64,000 nt of DNA, from the NCBI GenBank assembly GCA_041687455.1, contig JAWLBY010000004.1:186001-250000 (forward strand). The letters are read 5' to 3'. The stretch comes from JAWLBY01 sp041687455 (GTDB taxonomy: Bacteria > Pseudomonadota > Gammaproteobacteria > Xanthomonadales > Xanthomonadaceae). A model generated the notes under the pieces. That model did not search any database. It saw only the letters and a program-made list of their open reading frames with translations, and was not told where the DNA came from. The position numbers and the translations under genes were made by a program. Below, piece after piece: positions 1 through 7,767 of this stretch. Each line of letters opens with the position of its first letter. Position 1 is the stretch's first letter.

Positions 1-1
1 C

Positions 2-382
2 TGGCTGCCGGCGGTGACAGCGGCGGCCGGCTTCGTCGGTATCAGCGCGGCGACGTTGCGGACCGTGCACCATTGGGCCGGGATCGGCTGGAGCGATGCG
101 CTGTGGCGCTCGATGCTCGGTCAGACCAGCTTGACCGTCGTCTGGAGCGTGCTCGGCGTCGGCGCCTGGATCATCGGTTCGAAGCGCGGGTCGCGGTCGG
201 TCTGGTTGGCCGGCGCACTGCTGATGGCGGTCGTGCTGGCGAAGCTGGTGCTGATCGATCGCAGCCACATGGGCAACATTCCCGGCATCGTGTCGTTCCT
301 CGCGGTCGGCCTGCTGCTGACCGTGGTCGGTTACCTGGCGCCATCGCCGCCACGCATGCTGCAGCCGGAGACCTCGCGGTGA
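2..382 (+). CDS. DUF2339 membrane protein, C-terminal fragment (5' end outside window)
   Basis: The reading frame is open from the first bases of the window, so the gene is cut by the window edge; 126 residues are visible. They contain at least three hydrophobic segments and end in the pattern typical of the large DUF2339 integral membrane proteins: an LWRSMLGQTSLTVVWSVL stretch, then LVLIDRSHMGNIPGIVSFL, then GYLAPSPPR. DUF2339 proteins are polytopic inner-membrane proteins of unknown role. The stop codon overlaps the GTG start of the DUF3999 gene that follows (GTGA), a pairing common for these two families, which suggests a joint function in the envelope. The family assignment is from recognised motifs; the role is unknown. 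Confidence 0.8.
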   Translation, partial: WLPAVTAAAGFVGISAATLRTVHHWAGIGWSDALWRSMLGQTSLTVVWSVLGVGAWIIGSKRGSRSVWLAGALLMAVVLAKLVLIDRSHMGNIPGIVSFLAVGLLLTVVGYLAPSPPRMLQPETSR

Positions 383-1737
383 TCCGCGCGATCGGCCTGT
401 TCGCGGCGTTGTGGCCTGCATTGGCGAGCGGCGCATCGCCGGCCGATCATGCGGTCGGCTGGCCGATCGAGATGGACCGTGACGCGCCGGCCTTCCGGCT
501 CGAACTGCCGCTGGCGGTCTATGCCGAACTGGCCGATCCCGGACTGCGCGACCTGGCGGTGTTCAATGCGCACGGTGAGCCGGTGCCGTTCGGTGTCATC
601 GACGGCCCGACCGGGCGGCCGCAGGACCTGCAGCAGCCGGTGCCGTTCTTCGAGCTGCCACTGGCGTCGGCATCCGATCCGGCCGGCAGCCTGCGGCTGC
701 AGGTCGAGCGCGACATCGACGGCCGATTGCGCCGGCTCGACGCCGAGCTGCCCGACGCCGTGCGCGCTGCCGGTCAGAGCTGGCTGCTCGATCTGTCCCG
801 TCGCACTGCACCGGTCGACCGGCTGCTGCTCGACTGGCACGACGTCGATGCGCTGTCGGCGCGGGTACGGGTCAGCGCCAGCGATGATCTGACCGACTGG
901 CGCACGCTGCGCGACGATGCGCCGCTGCTCGACCTGCAGCGCGACGGTCTGCGGCTACGCAAGCACGAGATCGGCCTGCCGCTGACCGGTGCCCGCTACC
1001 TGCTGCTGACCCGGCGCGACGGCGGAGCGTCGCTACCGCTGCGCGCGATCGTGGCCGGCGGGCCGTCGGCCGGTACCACGATCGCCACGCCGATCGAATG
1101 GATCACGCTCGACCCGAAGGCCGACAGCGATGATCCGAACATCTGGTATTTCCGCACTCCGGGGCCGCTGCCGATCAGCCGGATCGATGTCGAACTGGCC
1201 AGCGACAATTCGGTCGCCCAGCTCGCCATCGCCAGCCGTGCCGGCGATGGCGGCGATGGCGGCGACACCGGCGACTGGCACCACCGCCATCGGCTGGTGG
1301 CGTTTTCGCTGCGGGATGGCGGCGACACACTGGCGTCGGAGCCGGTCGCACTCGGCGTGCTGCGTGACCGCGACTGGCGCATCGTCGCGGCGCCCGGTCT
1401 CGACCGGCCGCCGCGGCTGCGGCTCGGCTACCGGCCCGACCGCTTCGTGCTGCTCGCGCGCGGCGACGCACCGTTCCTGCTGGCCGCCGGCAGTGCCACG
1501 GCACGGCGCGCCGACTATCCGATCGAGGAGCTGCTCGCGGCGCTGCGGGCACGGCGCGAGCCGCAGTGGCAGCCACCGGACGCGCGGCTCGGAGCAATCC
1601 GTCCGCTCGCCGGTGACCCGGCCCGGCGTGCGCCATGGCCGTGGCAGCGCGGTCTGCTGTGGGTGTTGCTGGTCGGCGGTGCGGCGCTGGTGATCGTGAT
1701 GGTGTTGCGGCTCGCCCGCCAGCCACCGGCCGGCTGA
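379..1737 (+). CDS. DUF3999 family protein, exported with C-terminal membrane anchor
   Basis: This 452-residue protein starts at a GTG that overlaps the stop of the DUF2339 gene. The frame is open further upstream, but that part is antiparallel shadow of the neighbour. Residues 1-20 form a signal peptide (hydrophobic run ending ALASGASPA). The body begins with the DUF3999 hallmark of a beta-rich domain (FRLELPLAVYAELADPGLRDL, then a phrase VFNAHGEPVPFGV), and a single transmembrane helix lies near the C-terminus (about residues 425-445) followed by a short basic tail. The layout suggests a periplasmic domain anchored in the inner membrane. No catalytic motif is recognised. Its coupling to DUF2339 suggests the two work together, perhaps in surface polysaccharide or envelope maintenance, but that is inference. 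Confidence 0.8.
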   Translation: MIRAIGLFAALWPALASGASPADHAVGWPIEMDRDAPAFRLELPLAVYAELADPGLRDLAVFNAHGEPVPFGVIDGPTGRPQDLQQPVPFFELPLASASDPAGSLRLQVERDIDGRLRRLDAELPDAVRAAGQSWLLDLSRRTAPVDRLLLDWHDVDALSARVRVSASDDLTDWRTLRDDAPLLDLQRDGLRLRKHEIGLPLTGARYLLLTRRDGGASLPLRAIVAGGPSAGTTIATPIEWITLDPKADSDDPNIWYFRTPGPLPISRIDVELASDNSVAQLAIASRAGDGGDGGDTGDWHHRHRLVAFSLRDGGDTLASEPVALGVLRDRDWRIVAAPGLDRPPRLRLGYRPDRFVLLARGDAPFLLAAGSATARRADYPIEELLAALRARREPQWQPPDARLGAIRPLAGDPARRAPWPWQRGLLWVLLVGGAALVIVMVLRLARQPPAG

Positions 1738-1813
1738 GACCGCCTCGAAATCCGACTGACTGCCGCGGCCGGCTCCGGACGCCTGCGGCGGCGTTGCGGG
1801 ATGCAAGATCAGC

Positions 1814-1834
1814 GGCATCCGGCATCCGGCATCC
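1814..1834. repeat. three tandem copies of heptamer GGCATCC
   Basis: Three perfect head-to-tail copies of a 7-base unit lie in the 176-base gap between the convergent DUF3999 and asparaginase-like genes. The 7-base period is the same as in the arrays at 20985, 28596, 29674 and 29696, although the unit differs. Confidence 0.7.
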
Positions 1835-1913
1835 GGCCCGCCGACGGACAGGTTTGGCATGCGACGTGCCGCCGACGCTCGGCACCCGATTCGCGGCAGC
1901 GCGCGTCCTCGGC

Positions 1914-2399
1914 CTACAGCGCTTCGAAGCGGTTCGCCGCGACGTTCTTGCGGACTGCGCGCGGATCCCAGATCCGGCCGTTCATGGCGATGTAGACGCC
2001 GGGCGGCAGGCACTGCACCGCTCCGACCGCGCAGCCGATGTTGAACTCGGCATCCGAGCCGCGGAATCGGGCCGGCGACAGCGCGCCGGTCAGCACGATC
2101 GTCTTGTCCGGGATGCTGGCCAGCACCCGGGCGGTCTCGATCATCGAATCGGTGCCATGGGTGACCAGCACGTGGCGGTCCGGCTGGGCAGCGATCGTCT
2201 GCCGGATCAGTTCGCGATCCTCGTCGGTCAGGTGCAGGCTGTCCTTGCGCAGGATCGGGATCACCGTGCAGCGGAACGCGACATCGAGTTCGTGCAGCAG
2301 CCGGCCGATCTGCGGTTCGCCGATCTGGTAGTCCGACTTGTCGTCGAAGTAGATCTTGTCGATCGTGCCGCCGGTGGTGACGATGCAGAGCTGGTTCAT
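1914..2399 (-). CDS. short asparaginase-domain protein (N-terminal domain only)
   Basis: The 161-residue product matches the N-terminal half of bacterial L-asparaginases: the first nucleophile motif TTGGTIDK sits at residues 8-15, and the second catalytic motif VTHGTDSM follows near residue 90. Classical type I/II asparaginases are about 330 residues with a second C-terminal domain; here the protein stops after NGRIWDPRAVRKNVAANRFEAL, so that domain is absent. Stand-alone short forms of this kind are known among proteobacteria, so this is probably a natural short family member rather than a broken gene. The start is set at the Met immediately before NQLCIVTTGG; the frame is open further upstream but without family resemblance. 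Activity on asparagine is uncertain because the active site of the full enzymes uses residues from both domains or subunits. Confidence 0.8.
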   Translation of the reverse strand: MNQLCIVTTGGTIDKIYFDDKSDYQIGEPQIGRLLHELDVAFRCTVIPILRKDSLHLTDEDRELIRQTIAAQPDRHVLVTHGTDSMIETARVLASIPDKTIVLTGALSPARFRGSDAEFNIGCAVGAVQCLPPGVYIAMNGRIWDPRAVRKNVAANRFEAL

Positions 2400-2460
2400 G
2401 CCGGGTGTCCGTGCGCAACGGCGCGCATTATAGGAGGTCCACCTGCATGACCGGTCGCCG

Positions 2461-2808
2461 CTACCGCGAGCCGTGCTTCTGCGCGCGCCGGCGGCCCAGG
2501 CCATCGATGCCGACCGCGCCGATCAGCAGCAGCGACAGCGCGATCTCGGTCGCCGCCAGTGCGGTCACCTGCGGATCGGTCCATAGTTCGCTGACACCGT
2601 GACAGAAATGCAGCAGGCTGACCACCGCGGCCCAGAACAGCGCGTTCGGTCTTCGACGCAGCAGCCCGAACGCCGGGACCAGCAGCGGGCCGGCGAACAG
2701 CAGCAGCGGCAGCCAGACCGGCAGCCGCAGCGGCGGCGACAGCCAGCCGTGCCACAGCCACTGCAGCGCGAACAGCAGCCAGAACGCGAGCAATCCGAGC
2801 CGCCGCAT
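2461..2808 (-). CDS. DUF2069 family small inner-membrane protein
   Basis: This is a 115-residue, very hydrophobic protein with four predicted transmembrane helices: LLAFWLLFALQWLWHGWL, then LPLLLFAGPLLVPAFGLL, then NALFWAAVVSLLHFCHGV, then ATEIALSLLLIGAVG. It ends in a basic tail (GRRRAQKHGSR). The Trp-rich, HFCHGVSELW-containing pattern matches the DUF2069 family, which often lies beside wrbA. Its ATG overlaps the wrbA stop (TGATG), so the two are translationally coupled and probably co-transcribed. The function is not known. Confidence 0.8.
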   Translation of the reverse strand: MRRLGLLAFWLLFALQWLWHGWLSPPLRLPVWLPLLLFAGPLLVPAFGLLRRRPNALFWAAVVSLLHFCHGVSELWTDPQVTALAATEIALSLLLIGAVGIDGLGRRRAQKHGSR

Positions 2809-3407
2809 CAGGCCGGTGCTCCGAGCCGGGCGGCCAGCGCCGCGACCCGGCGACCGAGCGCGCGCGCCAGTTCGCGCTCGTCGTCGGTCAGCGGCAGCTC
2901 GCCGTCGACGCCGGCAACGTGGCTCGCGCCGTAGGGCGTGCCGCCACTGCGGGTCCGGTTCAGGGCCGGCTCGGTGAATGGCAGGCCGACGACATACATG
3001 CCGTGGTGCAGCAGCGGCAGCAGCATCGACAGCAGCGTCGATTCCTGCCCGCCGTGCTGGGTCGAGGTCGACGTGAACGCCGCAGCCGGCTTGCCGACCA
3101 GCGTGCCGGATGCCCATTCGGCGCCGGTCTGGTCGAGGAAGTGGCGCAGCGGCGCCGCCATGTTTCCGAATCGGGTCGGGCTGCCGAGGATCAGTCCAGC
3201 GCAGTCGGCGAGATCCTGCCGGTCGACATACGGGGCGCCGTCGACGGGTACCGGCGGCAATGCGGTGGCGGTCTGCGGCGCGACCGGCGGCACGGTCCGC
3301 AGCCGCGCCTGCATGCCGGGCACCTGCTCGACGCCGCGGGCAATCTGCCGCGCCAGTGCCGCGACGCTGCCGTGGCGGCTGTAGTACAGGATCAGGATTT
3401 CGCTCAT
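2808..3407 (-). CDS. wrbA: NAD(P)H:quinone oxidoreductase, WrbA family flavoprotein
   Basis: A 199-residue flavodoxin-like protein of the usual WrbA length. It starts MSEILILYYSRHGSVAALA, the FMN phosphate-binding loop of the family, and carries the GSPTRFGNMAAPLRHFLDQTG signature and the TSTSTQHGGQESTLLSML segment that binds the flavin and contacts the next subunit. WrbA enzymes are cytoplasmic tetramers that reduce quinones by two electrons using NADH or NADPH, limiting redox cycling. The ATG at 3407 is chosen because the family begins there; a longer upstream extension looks non-coding. A REP-like palindrome lies just upstream. Confidence 0.93.
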   Translation of the reverse strand: MSEILILYYSRHGSVAALARQIARGVEQVPGMQARLRTVPPVAPQTATALPPVPVDGAPYVDRQDLADCAGLILGSPTRFGNMAAPLRHFLDQTGAEWASGTLVGKPAAAFTSTSTQHGGQESTLLSMLLPLLHHGMYVVGLPFTEPALNRTRSGGTPYGASHVAGVDGELPLTDDERELARALGRRVAALAARLGAPA

Positions 3408-3489
3408 GGCGGCGGATGGTACGTGACGACGAGGCGCAGGGTCTTGCGTCGACGCTGCTGACACGAGCTTCGTCGTGCGGGAACGGCTT

Positions 3490-3510
3490 GAGCGGCTTCA
3501 GCCGCGCTCC
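3490..3510. repeat. REP-like palindrome
   Basis: A GAGCGGCTTCAGCCGCGCTC element forms a GCGGC/GCCGC hairpin with a TTCA loop. The same core appears at 38665 and 38742 and in inverted pieces at 38813-38849. It sits between the divergent wrbA and YihY genes. Confidence 0.7.
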
Positions 3511-3575
3511 ATTGCCCCTCTTGCCTGGGGAGCACCTGAGCGCAGCCTTCCGGCTTCACGTGGCATAGTTCGGCG

Positions 3576-4871
3576 ATGCTGCCCAAGCCGCCCCTGCCGC
3601 CATTGCTGCGCCTGCTGCGCGACCGGGTTCCGCCGCACGTGCATGAGCGGCTGCACGATTTCTCCGGTTTCGTCTGGCGCCGCTTCCGCGAGGACCGCTG
3701 TTTCGAAACCGCCGGCGTGCTGGCGTACGCGACCGTGTTCGCGATCGTGCCACTGATGGTGGTCGTGTTCGGCGTGCTGGCGGCATTTCCGATGTTCTCG
3801 GTCTGGCGGCAGCGGCTGACCGAGTTCCTGTTCGTGCATTTCGTGCCGGACGCCGCGTCGGCGGTCGCCGAATACCTGTATCAGTTCGCCGACAACTCGA
3901 CCCAGTTGACCAGTGTCGGCCTGCTCGGGCTGGGTGCGTCGGCGTTGTTCGTGATGATGAGCGTCGAGGACACCTTCAACCGGATCTGGCGGGTCCGGCG
4001 CCATCGGCCGGGACTGGCCCGGTTCCTGGTGTACTGGACGTCGCTGACGCTCGGACCGTTGCTGATCGTCGCCAGCCTGAGCGCTTCGCACTATCTGTTT
4101 TCGCTCGCGGTGCAGCCGGAACGTGGCGATCCTCCGCTGCTCGGCAACCTGGCCCGGATCGTGCCGCTGGCAGTCGAGCTTTCGATGTTCACGCTCGCCT
4201 ACACGATCATTCCGAACCGCAAGGTCAAGCTGCGCCACGCGCTGATCGGTGGCGTGCTCGGCACCGGGTTGTTCCAGCTCGCCAAATGGGGGTTTTCGTT
4301 CTACCTGCGCAACGTGCCGTCCTACCAGCAGATCTACGGCACGCTCGCGGTGGTGCCGATCTTCCTGATCTGGGTCTACGTGTCGTGGGTCGTGATCCTG
4401 CTCGGTGCGTCGATCACTGCGTCGTTGTCGGCGTTCCGCTTCCAGCCGTGGGCCAAGCGGATTCCGCCCGGCTACGAGCTGTTCGCGTTGCTGCGCCTGC
4501 TCGGCCGCTTCATCGAGGCCGGCCGCAGCGGCCGCCTGCTCGATGTCGAGTCCTTGCGCCGGGTCGAGTCCGGCACCGGCGACGACCTGCTGCTCGGCCT
4601 GATGGAATCTCTGAGCGAGGCCGGCATCATCCAGCGCACCGAATCGGAAGGCTGGCTGCTCGCCCGGGATCCGGTGGTGCTGACGCTCGGCGAAGTCTGC
4701 CGCGCGACCGGCGTTGCGGTTCCGCTCGCGTTGGTCAGCCTGCCACCGATCGACGATGCGCTGGGCCGGTGCGCCGAGCGGGCCGTCATCGAACTGCGCG
4801 ATCCGTTGCTGCAGCGGCTCGACGTGTCGCTCGCTGATATCCTGCAGCCCCCGCACGACGAGACCCGCTGA
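3576..4871 (+). CDS. YihY/UPF0761 family inner-membrane protein
   Basis: This 431-residue protein has the YihY (formerly RNase BN-like) pattern. An amphipathic N-terminus leads to the family motif ETAGVLAYATVFAIVPL at residues 44-60. About six transmembrane helices follow, up to residue 290, including SVEDTFNRIWRV after the second helix and QIYGTLAVVPIFLIWVYVSW near residues 252-271. The last 140 residues are soluble and contain a winged-helix-like stretch (GEVCRATGV), probably cytoplasmic. Family members were once thought to be a tRNA-processing RNase, but that activity belongs to another gene; the actual role is unsettled. The stop overlaps the ATG of the thioredoxin-like gene (TGATG), and the chain of overlaps continues through acylphosphatase and the histidine kinase. 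Confidence 0.85.
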   Translation: MLPKPPLPPLLRLLRDRVPPHVHERLHDFSGFVWRRFREDRCFETAGVLAYATVFAIVPLMVVVFGVLAAFPMFSVWRQRLTEFLFVHFVPDAASAVAEYLYQFADNSTQLTSVGLLGLGASALFVMMSVEDTFNRIWRVRRHRPGLARFLVYWTSLTLGPLLIVASLSASHYLFSLAVQPERGDPPLLGNLARIVPLAVELSMFTLAYTIIPNRKVKLRHALIGGVLGTGLFQLAKWGFSFYLRNVPSYQQIYGTLAVVPIFLIWVYVSWVVILLGASITASLSAFRFQPWAKRIPPGYELFALLRLLGRFIEAGRSGRLLDVESLRRVESGTGDDLLLGLMESLSEAGIIQRTESEGWLLARDPVVLTLGEVCRATGVAVPLALVSLPPIDDALGRCAERAVIELRDPLLQRLDVSLADILQPPHDETR

Positions 4872-5338
4872 TGCTGCGTTGCCTGTTCCTGTTGCTGCTG
4901 TGCATGGCAGTGCCGGCTGCGGCCACCGACGCCGTTCGCCCGAGCCTGCGGGTCGACACGCTCGATGACGGTCGCTTCGACCTGTCCGAACAGCGTGGTC
5001 GCTGGGTCGTCGTCAACTACTGGGCGACCTGGTGCGCGCCGTGTCTGAAGGAAATGCCGGAGCTGGCCGAGTTCGATGCCGCGCACGACGACGTCCGGGT
5101 GATCGGGCTGGCGTTCGAGGAGATCGACGAGGCCGATCTGCGCGCATTCCTGAAGACGCGACCGGCCGGCTATCCGATCGCGATGATCGACGTGTACGCG
5201 CCGCCGGCCGACTTCGACGTGCCGCGCGGCCTGCCGATGAGCTACCTGATCGCGCCGGACGGCGCGGTTGCCCGGCGTTTCCTCGGCCCGGTCACGGCGG
5301 CCGAACTGCGGCAGGCGATCGATGAGCACGCCGGCTGA
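4871..5338 (+). CDS. TlpA-like periplasmic thioredoxin-fold protein
   Basis: A 155-residue protein with a short signal peptide (hydrophobic residues 3-18, ending VPAAATDA) and a TlpA/ResA-type thioredoxin domain. The redox motif is WCAPC with cysteines 55 and 58, preceded by VVNYWATW. A later cis-proline region reads PRGLPMSYLIAPDG, followed by a FLGPVTAAELRQAI end. Such proteins act in the periplasm as thiol-disulfide reductants, for example in cytochrome c maturation or rescue of misoxidised proteins; the partner cannot be told here. It overlaps YihY by one base and acyP by 17 bases, so it is part of a translationally coupled run. Confidence 0.88.
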   Translation: MLRCLFLLLLCMAVPAAATDAVRPSLRVDTLDDGRFDLSEQRGRWVVVNYWATWCAPCLKEMPELAEFDAAHDDVRVIGLAFEEIDEADLRAFLKTRPAGYPIAMIDVYAPPADFDVPRGLPMSYLIAPDGAVARRFLGPVTAAELRQAIDEHAG

Positions 5339-5606
5339 GCGGGTTGCCGCCCGGTTCCGGATCCGCGGCCGGGTGCAGGGTGTCAGTTTCCGCGCAGCGG
5401 CCCGTCGTGAGGCGCAGCAGCCCGGTCTCGACGGCTATGTTGTCAACCAGCCGGATGGCAGCGTCGAGGTGCTGGTCGAAGGCGCAACCGATGCGATCGA
5501 GCGGCTGGCCGACTGGCTCCAGCGCGGCCCGGCGCTGGCGCGGGTCGATGCGGTCGTGCGCGAGCCGGCCGCCGCCACCGGGCGCTGCGGATTCGGTGTC
5601 GGATGA
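5322..5606 (+). CDS. acyP: acylphosphatase
   Basis: A 94-residue protein of normal acylphosphatase length. It has the phosphate-binding loop RGRVQGVSFRAAARREA, whose Arg and adjacent Phe are diagnostic, and the second signature GYVVNQPDGSVEVLVEG containing the catalytic Asn. The enzyme hydrolyses carboxyl-phosphate bonds in small acyl phosphates in the cytoplasm. The start (ATG at 5322) gives the family-typical N-terminus and lies inside the 3' end of the preceding gene; the stop overlaps the next start (ATGA at 5603). Confidence 0.92.
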   Translation: MSTPAERVAARFRIRGRVQGVSFRAAARREAQQPGLDGYVVNQPDGSVEVLVEGATDAIERLADWLQRGPALARVDAVVREPAAATGRCGFGVG

Positions 5607-6790
5607 GCGACCTGCTGCAGTCGATGCGCCCGGCCGACCGCGCACCGCGCCGGGGCGAGACATCGGCAGGAGCCCGAGCCGATAGCATGACGCTGCGGCA
5701 AGTCATTGGGCGTCTTGTGAAATTCGACCTCGTCCGGGCGGACACCAACCGGCTGTTCTGGCAATTGCAGATTGCCGGCTGGGCCAGTATTGCGCTGTTC
5801 AGCTATCTGACCGCACTGGTCAATGGCAAGCCGTGGGACGCCTGGAAAGTGACGCTGCCGATCTATCTGGTCGGTTTCGTCGGCACGCTCGGTCTGCGCG
5901 GGTTGCTGCGGCTGTGGCGCGGCATGACGCCGGTGCAACTGGCGGCCGCGGTCGCGCTGCCGGTCGTGCTGGTCGGTGCGGTCATGAGCGCCACTCTCGG
6001 CGTCGCCTTGCAGCTCACCTGCGAGGGCGACGATTGCATGCCGCTGGAGCTGCAGAGTTGGTTCGGTGCGGCGGTCGGCTACACCTACCTGATCCTGGCC
6101 TGGGCGTTCCTGTACATCACGCTGCGCTTTTACCGCGAATTGCAGCGGCAGAGCCGGCAGGCATTGGAAGCGACCGCGGTCGCACACGAGGCGCAGCTCA
6201 AGATGCTGCGCTATCAGTTGAACCCGCATTTCCTGTTCAACACGCTCAATGCGATCTCGACGCTGATCCTCGACCGCGACACCGCGACCGCCAACCGCAT
6301 GCTGCAGAGCCTGTCGGCGTTCCTGCGGCTGTCGCTGGACAACGATCCGATGGCCAAGGTCACGCTGCGGCAGGAGATCGATGCGCTGATGCAGTATCTC
6401 GAGGTCGAGCGGCTGCGTTTCGAGGAGCGGCTGCAACTGGCGTTCGAGATCGCCGACGACTGTCGCGAGGCGCAACTGCCGAGCCTGCTGCTGCAGCCGT
6501 TGGTCGAGAATGCGATCAAGCATGCGGTCGCCAAGCGGATCGACGGCGGCCTGCTGCAGATCCGCGCCCGCCGCGACGGCGACATGCTGGCGATCGAGGT
6601 CATCGACGATGGCCCCGGTGCCGGCCCGAACGGCCCGGCCGCGCCCGGCGCCGGACATGGCGTCGGCCTGCAGAACGTCCGCGAGCGTCTGCGGGTACTG
6701 TACGGCGACCGACAGCGCTTCGAGGCCGGCAATCGTGAGCCGCAGGGGTTCGCCGTGCGGCTCGCGCTGCCGTTCGAGCGCGCGGCCTGA
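5603..6790 (+). CDS. LytS/AlgZ-type sensor histidine kinase
   Basis: This 395-residue membrane kinase has four predicted N-terminal transmembrane helices (about residues 48-175) with little extracytoplasmic sequence. A His_kinase domain follows with the family motif YQLNPHFLFNTLNAISTLI, the phosphoacceptor being His209. An HATPase_c domain comes next with N-box QPLVENAIKHAV and G-box GHGVGLQNVRERL. This is the LytS/AlgZ class, which partners LytTR-domain regulators; such a regulator lies 101 bases downstream. The ATG at 5603 overlaps the acyP stop; an alternative ATG at 5687 would remove a charged 28-residue N-terminus and start MTLRQVIGRLVKFDL, so the exact start is uncertain. The signal sensed is unknown; AlgZ relatives control alginate and type IV pili in Pseudomonas. 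Confidence 0.88.
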   Translation: MSDLLQSMRPADRAPRRGETSAGARADSMTLRQVIGRLVKFDLVRADTNRLFWQLQIAGWASIALFSYLTALVNGKPWDAWKVTLPIYLVGFVGTLGLRGLLRLWRGMTPVQLAAAVALPVVLVGAVMSATLGVALQLTCEGDDCMPLELQSWFGAAVGYTYLILAWAFLYITLRFYRELQRQSRQALEATAVAHEAQLKMLRYQLNPHFLFNTLNAISTLILDRDTATANRMLQSLSAFLRLSLDNDPMAKVTLRQEIDALMQYLEVERLRFEERLQLAFEIADDCREAQLPSLLLQPLVENAIKHAVAKRIDGGLLQIRARRDGDMLAIEVIDDGPGAGPNGPAAPGAGHGVGLQNVRERLRVLYGDRQRFEAGNREPQGFAVRLALPFERAA

Positions 6791-6891
6791 ACCTGCGGCA
6801 ACGCGCGCCCCGGCCACGGTCGGGTCCGTGACGATCGCCACATGCCGGCCGGCCCCGGCGGCGGCAGGCTGGCACGAGCCTGGAGACTCCG

Positions 6892-7701
6892 ATGGACCCG
6901 ATCCGGACCCTGATCGTCGACGACGAACCGCTGGCTCGCCGTGGCCTCGAACTGCGCCTGCGCGAGCTTGGCGGCATCGAAGTGGTCGGCCAATGCACGC
7001 ATGGCGCAGAGGCAGTCCGCAAGGTCGCCGAACTGCGCCCCGAGCTGATGTTTCTCGACGTGCAGATGCCCGAAATGGACGGCTTCGAGACGCTGGCGGC
7101 GATTCCGCCCGAGCAGCGCCCGATGGTCGTGTTCGTGACCGCGTTCGATCAGCATGCGGTGCGGGCATTCGAGGCCTGCGCGCTCGACTACCTGCTGAAA
7201 CCGGTCGACGAGGAGCGGCTGCGACAGACGCTCGGTCGCGTCCGTGAATCGCTGTCCGAGCGCGCATCGCTGGTCCACCGCGAACGCCTGCTCGATCTGC
7301 TGCGGCAGGTATCCGGCCGCCCGGGACTGAGTCTCGACGACACGCTCGACCCGCTGCGAACGGCCGACCAGTTGCGTGGCCGCGACGTGCTGGCGATCCG
7401 TGACGGCCAGAAGACGGTCCGCGTGCAGATGGCGAGCATCCGCTACATCGAGGCGGCCGGCGACTACATGTGCGTGCACACCGACAGCGGCACGCATGTG
7501 CTGCGTTCGACGCTGCGCGAGCTCGAAAACGAGCTCGATCCGACCCATTTCCAGCGCGTGCACCGATCGACGATCGTCCATCTCGACCGCGTCCGGGCGC
7601 TACGTTCGCACATCAACGGCGAATATTTCCTCGAGCTCGACAGCGGCCAGGAGGTCAAGCTGTCACGCAGCTACCGCGACAAGGTCGAGCTGCTGCGCTG
7701 A
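6892..7701 (+). CDS. LytTR-family response regulator (AlgR-like)
   Basis: The 269-residue protein has an N-terminal receiver domain (LIVDDEPLARRGL, phospho-Asp56 in LMFLDVQMPEMDGF, and Lys in YLLKPVDEERL). Its C-terminal LytTR DNA-binding domain (about residues 160-265) contains VQMASIRYIEAAGDYMCVHT and FQRVHRSTIVHLDRV. It is the evident partner of the kinase upstream and belongs to the AlgR/LytR group, which binds DNA with a beta-type LytTR fold. It is followed by the convergent PBP-like gene. Target genes cannot be identified from the window; no matching direct-repeat operator was recognised. Confidence 0.92.
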   Translation: MDPIRTLIVDDEPLARRGLELRLRELGGIEVVGQCTHGAEAVRKVAELRPELMFLDVQMPEMDGFETLAAIPPEQRPMVVFVTAFDQHAVRAFEACALDYLLKPVDEERLRQTLGRVRESLSERASLVHRERLLDLLRQVSGRPGLSLDDTLDPLRTADQLRGRDVLAIRDGQKTVRVQMASIRYIEAAGDYMCVHTDSGTHVLRSTLRELENELDPTHFQRVHRSTIVHLDRVRALRSHINGEYFLELDSGQEVKLSRSYRDKVELLR

Positions 7702-7739
7702 ACCGCGGCACACCCCGTTGCGGAGTTGCGGCAGCGAAT

Positions 7740-7758
7740 GCCGGCCGCCGTTGCCGGC
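7740..7758. terminator. possible stem-loop between convergent genes
   Basis: GCCGGC repeated around a short spacer can form a 6-base stem in the 66-base gap between the convergent response regulator and PBP-like genes. There is no T-run, so a Rho-independent terminator is only a possibility. Confidence 0.25.
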
Positions 7759-7767
7759 CGCCTGCGG

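Noticed and set aside
1033..2418. 461-codon minus-strand frame over DUF3999 and the asparaginase-like gene
   Set aside because: Low-complexity shadow; the real genes carry signal peptide and family motifs in other frames.
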